From the NCBI RefSeq assembly GCF_040096075.1, contig NZ_JBBMFJ010000003.1, positions 113,282-177,281 on the forward strand: a stretch of DNA of 64,000 bases. The letters run 5' to 3'. This DNA is from Brotaphodocola faecis. Lineage in GTDB: Bacteria > Bacillota > Clostridia > Lachnospirales > Lachnospiraceae. This document shows positions 62,019-64,000 of this stretch, piece after piece. Under the pieces are notes generated by a model. That model was not told the DNA's origin, made no database searches, and worked only from the letters and a program-made list of their open reading frames with translations. Made by a program: the position numbers and the translations under genes. Each line of letters starts with the position of its first letter. Position 1 is the first letter of the stretch.

Positions 62019-62933
62019 ATGGACGATGGTTATTCGCGCCTGATCCTTTTGGCAGGCGTGGTTTTGCTTTTCCTGGCAGCAGGCTTTGCAATCTGGAAAT
62101 TTATAAAGTCCAGACAGGAAAATGTAACAGAAGAAGATATTATGGATATGGTCAACGAAGGCCATGAGCAGGGCGTACTGGAGTCCAGCGAAGCCGAGAT
62201 GATCACCAATATCTTCGAGTTCGATGACAAAGAAGCCGGTGATATCATGACCCACCGCAAGAACATTGTGGCGTTAGACGGTTCCATGACTTTAAGGGAA
62301 GCCGCCCACTTTGTTTTAAAGGAGGCAAAAAATTCCAGATATCCGGTCTACGGAAAAGATCTGGACGACATCATCGGTACCGTACATATGCGGGATGTGC
62401 TGTTCCATGCGGAAAATCTGCAGGAATCACGCATGGAGATTGCCAATGTACCGGGCGTTCTGCGGCCGGCGCATTTCATTCCGGAGACCCGCAATATCAA
62501 TTCTCTATTCAAAGAGATGCAGTCCCAGAAGATCCACATGGAAATCGTGATTGACGAGTACGGCCAGACTGCCGGAATTGTCACCATGGAAGATATTCTG
62601 GAGGAGATCGTGGGCAACATCCTGGATGAGTACGATGTGGATGAGCAGTACATTGTCCGCGGTGAGGGAGATGCCCTGATCATGAGCGGCATGACACCTC
62701 TCGATGAGGCACAGGAGGAGCTGGGCATCACCTTCCCGGAGGAAGATCTGGAGAATTACGATACCATCAACGGCCTTCTCATTTCCCGCCTGGACCGCAT
62801 CCCGGGGGATGACGAGCAGCCGGAGATTCAGTATCTGGGGTACCGGTTCTGCGTGCTGAAGGTGGAAAACAAGATGATTCATTCTGTTCGGGTAACGAAA
62901 TTGTCGCAGGCTCTTGCAAGAGAAGAAAAATAG
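62019..62933 (+). CDS. CorC/HlyC-like CBS-domain protein
   Basis: A 304-residue protein with a single N-terminal helix (about 7-27), a short linker, a pair of CBS domains (about 70-195, DIMTHRKNIVALDGSMTL and IVIDEYGQTAGIVTMEDILEEIVGNI) and a C-terminal CorC_HlyC transporter-associated domain (about 215-300). The CNNM membrane domain seen in larger relatives is absent, as in E. coli CorC. It may modulate Mg2+/Co2+ handling; the old name hemolysin is not supported. The ribosome site AAGGAG lies 15 bases before the ATG, which is long, so the start is less certain. Confidence 0.85.
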   Translation: MDDGYSRLILLAGVVLLFLAAGFAIWKFIKSRQENVTEEDIMDMVNEGHEQGVLESSEAEMITNIFEFDDKEAGDIMTHRKNIVALDGSMTLREAAHFVLKEAKNSRYPVYGKDLDDIIGTVHMRDVLFHAENLQESRMEIANVPGVLRPAHFIPETRNINSLFKEMQSQKIHMEIVIDEYGQTAGIVTMEDILEEIVGNILDEYDVDEQYIVRGEGDALIMSGMTPLDEAQEELGITFPEEDLENYDTINGLLISRLDRIPGDDEQPEIQYLGYRFCVLKVENKMIHSVRVTKLSQALAREEK

Positions 62934-62999
62934 TGTTAAAATAGAAAAGATGTTTTTTCAGGACGAAAAGAGAAAGTTTAAAGTAAGGAGCGTTATTTT

Positions 63000-63737
63000 A
63001 TGTCAGGACATTCTAAATTTGCCAATATCAAGCACAAAAAAGAGAGAAATGATGCAGCAAAGGGAAAAATCTTTACCGTCATCGGCCGTGAGCTTGCCGT
63101 AGCAGTAAAAGAGGGTGGCCCGGATCCGGCGAACAACAGCAAGCTTCGTGATGTCATCGCGAAGGCAAAAGCAAACAACATGCCGAACGACACCATTGAC
63201 CGCGGTATCAAGAAGGCAGCAGGCGATGCAAACTCCGTAAACTACGAAGTACTGACCTACGAGGGTTACGGCCCGAGCGGTGTTGCAGTCATCGTTGACA
63301 CCTTAACCGACAACAAGAACCGTACCGCAGCAAACGTAAGAAGCGCGTTCACCAAGGGAAACGGTAACATCGGTACCCAGGGCAGCGTATCCTTCATGTT
63401 TGATAAGAAGGGCCAGATCATCATCGACAAGGAAGAGTGCGACCTTGACGCAGATGAGTTAATGATGATGGCTTTAGACGCAGGCGCAGAGGACTTCTCC
63501 GAGGAAGAGGACAGCTTCGAGATCATCACCGATCCGGACGATTTCAGTGCCGTTCGTGAGACCCTGGAGAAAGATGGCATCCCGATGATGGAAGCTGACG
63601 TTACCATGATCCCGCAGACCTGGGTAGAACTGACCGACGAAAACGACATCAAGTACATGAACCGTCTGTTAGACCTTCTGGACGACGACGATGATGTACA
63701 GGCTGTATACCACAACTGGGATACCGACGAGAGATAA
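63000..63737 (+). CDS. yebC: YebC/PmpR-family translation/transcription factor
   Basis: A 245-residue YebC-family protein. The N-terminus SGHSKFANIKHKKERNDAAKG (about 2-22), the GPSGVAVIVDTLTDNKNRTAANVRSAFTKGNG segment (about 95-126) and the C-terminal acidic part are typical. Members were described as transcription regulators and more recently as helping ribosomes through proline stretches. Start site AAGTAAGGAG. High use of preferred codons suggests good expression. Followed by a strong terminator. Confidence 0.95.
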   Translation: MSGHSKFANIKHKKERNDAAKGKIFTVIGRELAVAVKEGGPDPANNSKLRDVIAKAKANNMPNDTIDRGIKKAAGDANSVNYEVLTYEGYGPSGVAVIVDTLTDNKNRTAANVRSAFTKGNGNIGTQGSVSFMFDKKGQIIIDKEECDLDADELMMMALDAGAEDFSEEEDSFEIITDPDDFSAVRETLEKDGIPMMEADVTMIPQTWVELTDENDIKYMNRLLDLLDDDDDVQAVYHNWDTDER

Positions 63738-63757
63738 ATTTTATAAAGTGATATAAG

Positions 63758-63790
63758 AAAATGCCCGGAGCGTTTCGCTCCGGGCATTTT
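63758..63790 (+). terminator. yebC terminator
   Basis: AAAATGCCCGGAGCG (63758-63772) and CGCTCCGGGCATTTT (63776-63790), perfect 15-base stem ending in T-run, able to work both ways. Confidence 0.92.
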
Positions 63791-63800
63791 CTGTCTTTAC

Positions 63801-64000
63801 GTGCGCCCGGCGGCGCACGTTTCTAACGGGTGCAAGTCCCGAATCCACCCGGTAGTGGGAAGGATATAGCCGAAGGCAAGGGTGTCCATCGTGAGGTGGA
63901 ATCTGAAGGAAGCCGGATGTGGAAACAGACTAACCACGGGCAAATCTCTGGTCTGACGAATAGAAATCACATATAAGGTTTCGCATGAGGGTAAGATTGC
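63801..64000 (+). mobile_element. Group II intron, 5' part
   Basis: Starts with GTGCGCCCGG (the GUGYG 5' splice-site form) followed by a domain I pattern: AACGGGTGCAAGTCCC, GGATATAGCCGAAGGCAAGG and the kissing/junction elements near GGAAACAGACTAACCACGG. The reverse-transcriptase gene would lie beyond the window. It begins 10 bases after the yebC terminator. Subclass cannot be fixed from 200 bases. Confidence 0.85.

Overview
The window looks like chromosomal DNA of a Gram-positive anaerobe of the Lachnospiraceae/Clostridia type. Evidence: T-box leaders on pheST and thrS, a secG-rnr-smpB-ssrA block, a dgt-dnaG-rpoD-trmK-nif3 block, a rex gene, an infC-rpmI-rplT operon, strong AGGAGG ribosome sites and sigma-A promoters with 16-17 base spacers. 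Genus is inference only. Coding calls rest on reading the translations; no database search was possible.

Positions 1-5230 are a graveyard of mobile DNA: the end of a large serine recombinase, a tyrosine-integrase fragment, a three-gene DDE-transposase / ExeA-type ATPase / DUF6431 transposon in which two genes carry single-base homopolymer frameshifts, an IS66 TnpB remnant and a fragment of an EcsC-family gene. At 5230-6787 lies an extra, decayed copy of a 1.55 kb host segment (mazG-like gene, flavodoxin-like gene on the other strand, promoter and first half of a T-box leader). The better-preserved copy is at 17251-18775, where the T-box is complete and leads into an NhaC-type antiporter operon.

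Between the two copies is an AT-rich accessory island: a truncated XRE regulator fused head-on to a 5'-truncated MobA/MobL relaxase, then a 1438-residue protein with an N-terminal Mrr-like PD-(D/E)xK nuclease and a NACHT/STAND NTPase (a candidate Avs-like antiphage effector), then an AlbA_2/HATPase regulator whose gene contains five tandem 11-base repeats able to shift its frame. A small membrane-protein/HTH pair and a RarD-type exporter lead back to the mazG copy. The nuclease-NTPase, its neighbour and the repeat switch are the most interesting part of the window.

From 18.5 kb on the DNA is mostly core genome: NhaC-TIGR04076-aldo/keto reductase-iron alcohol dehydrogenase (T-box controlled), brnQ diverging from a LysR regulator, pheST, secG, rnr, smpB, ilvE, tmRNA, a secreted DNA/RNA nuclease, a secreted glycosidase-like protein, thrS, a DUF1540 protein, infC (predicted AUU start), L35, L20, a K+/H+ antiporter, a diguanylate cyclase, four tRNAs, dgt-dnaG-rpoD-trmK-nif3, a uridine-kinase-like protein, RNase P RNA, a cell-wall-binding protein, a PLP sulfur-amino-acid enzyme, an ABC-F protein, rex, nnrE/D, alr, mazF, a CorC-like CBS protein and yebC. 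The window ends inside a group II intron placed just past the yebC terminator. Two promoters (tmRNA and infC) have their -35 box inside the hairpin of the preceding gene's terminator.
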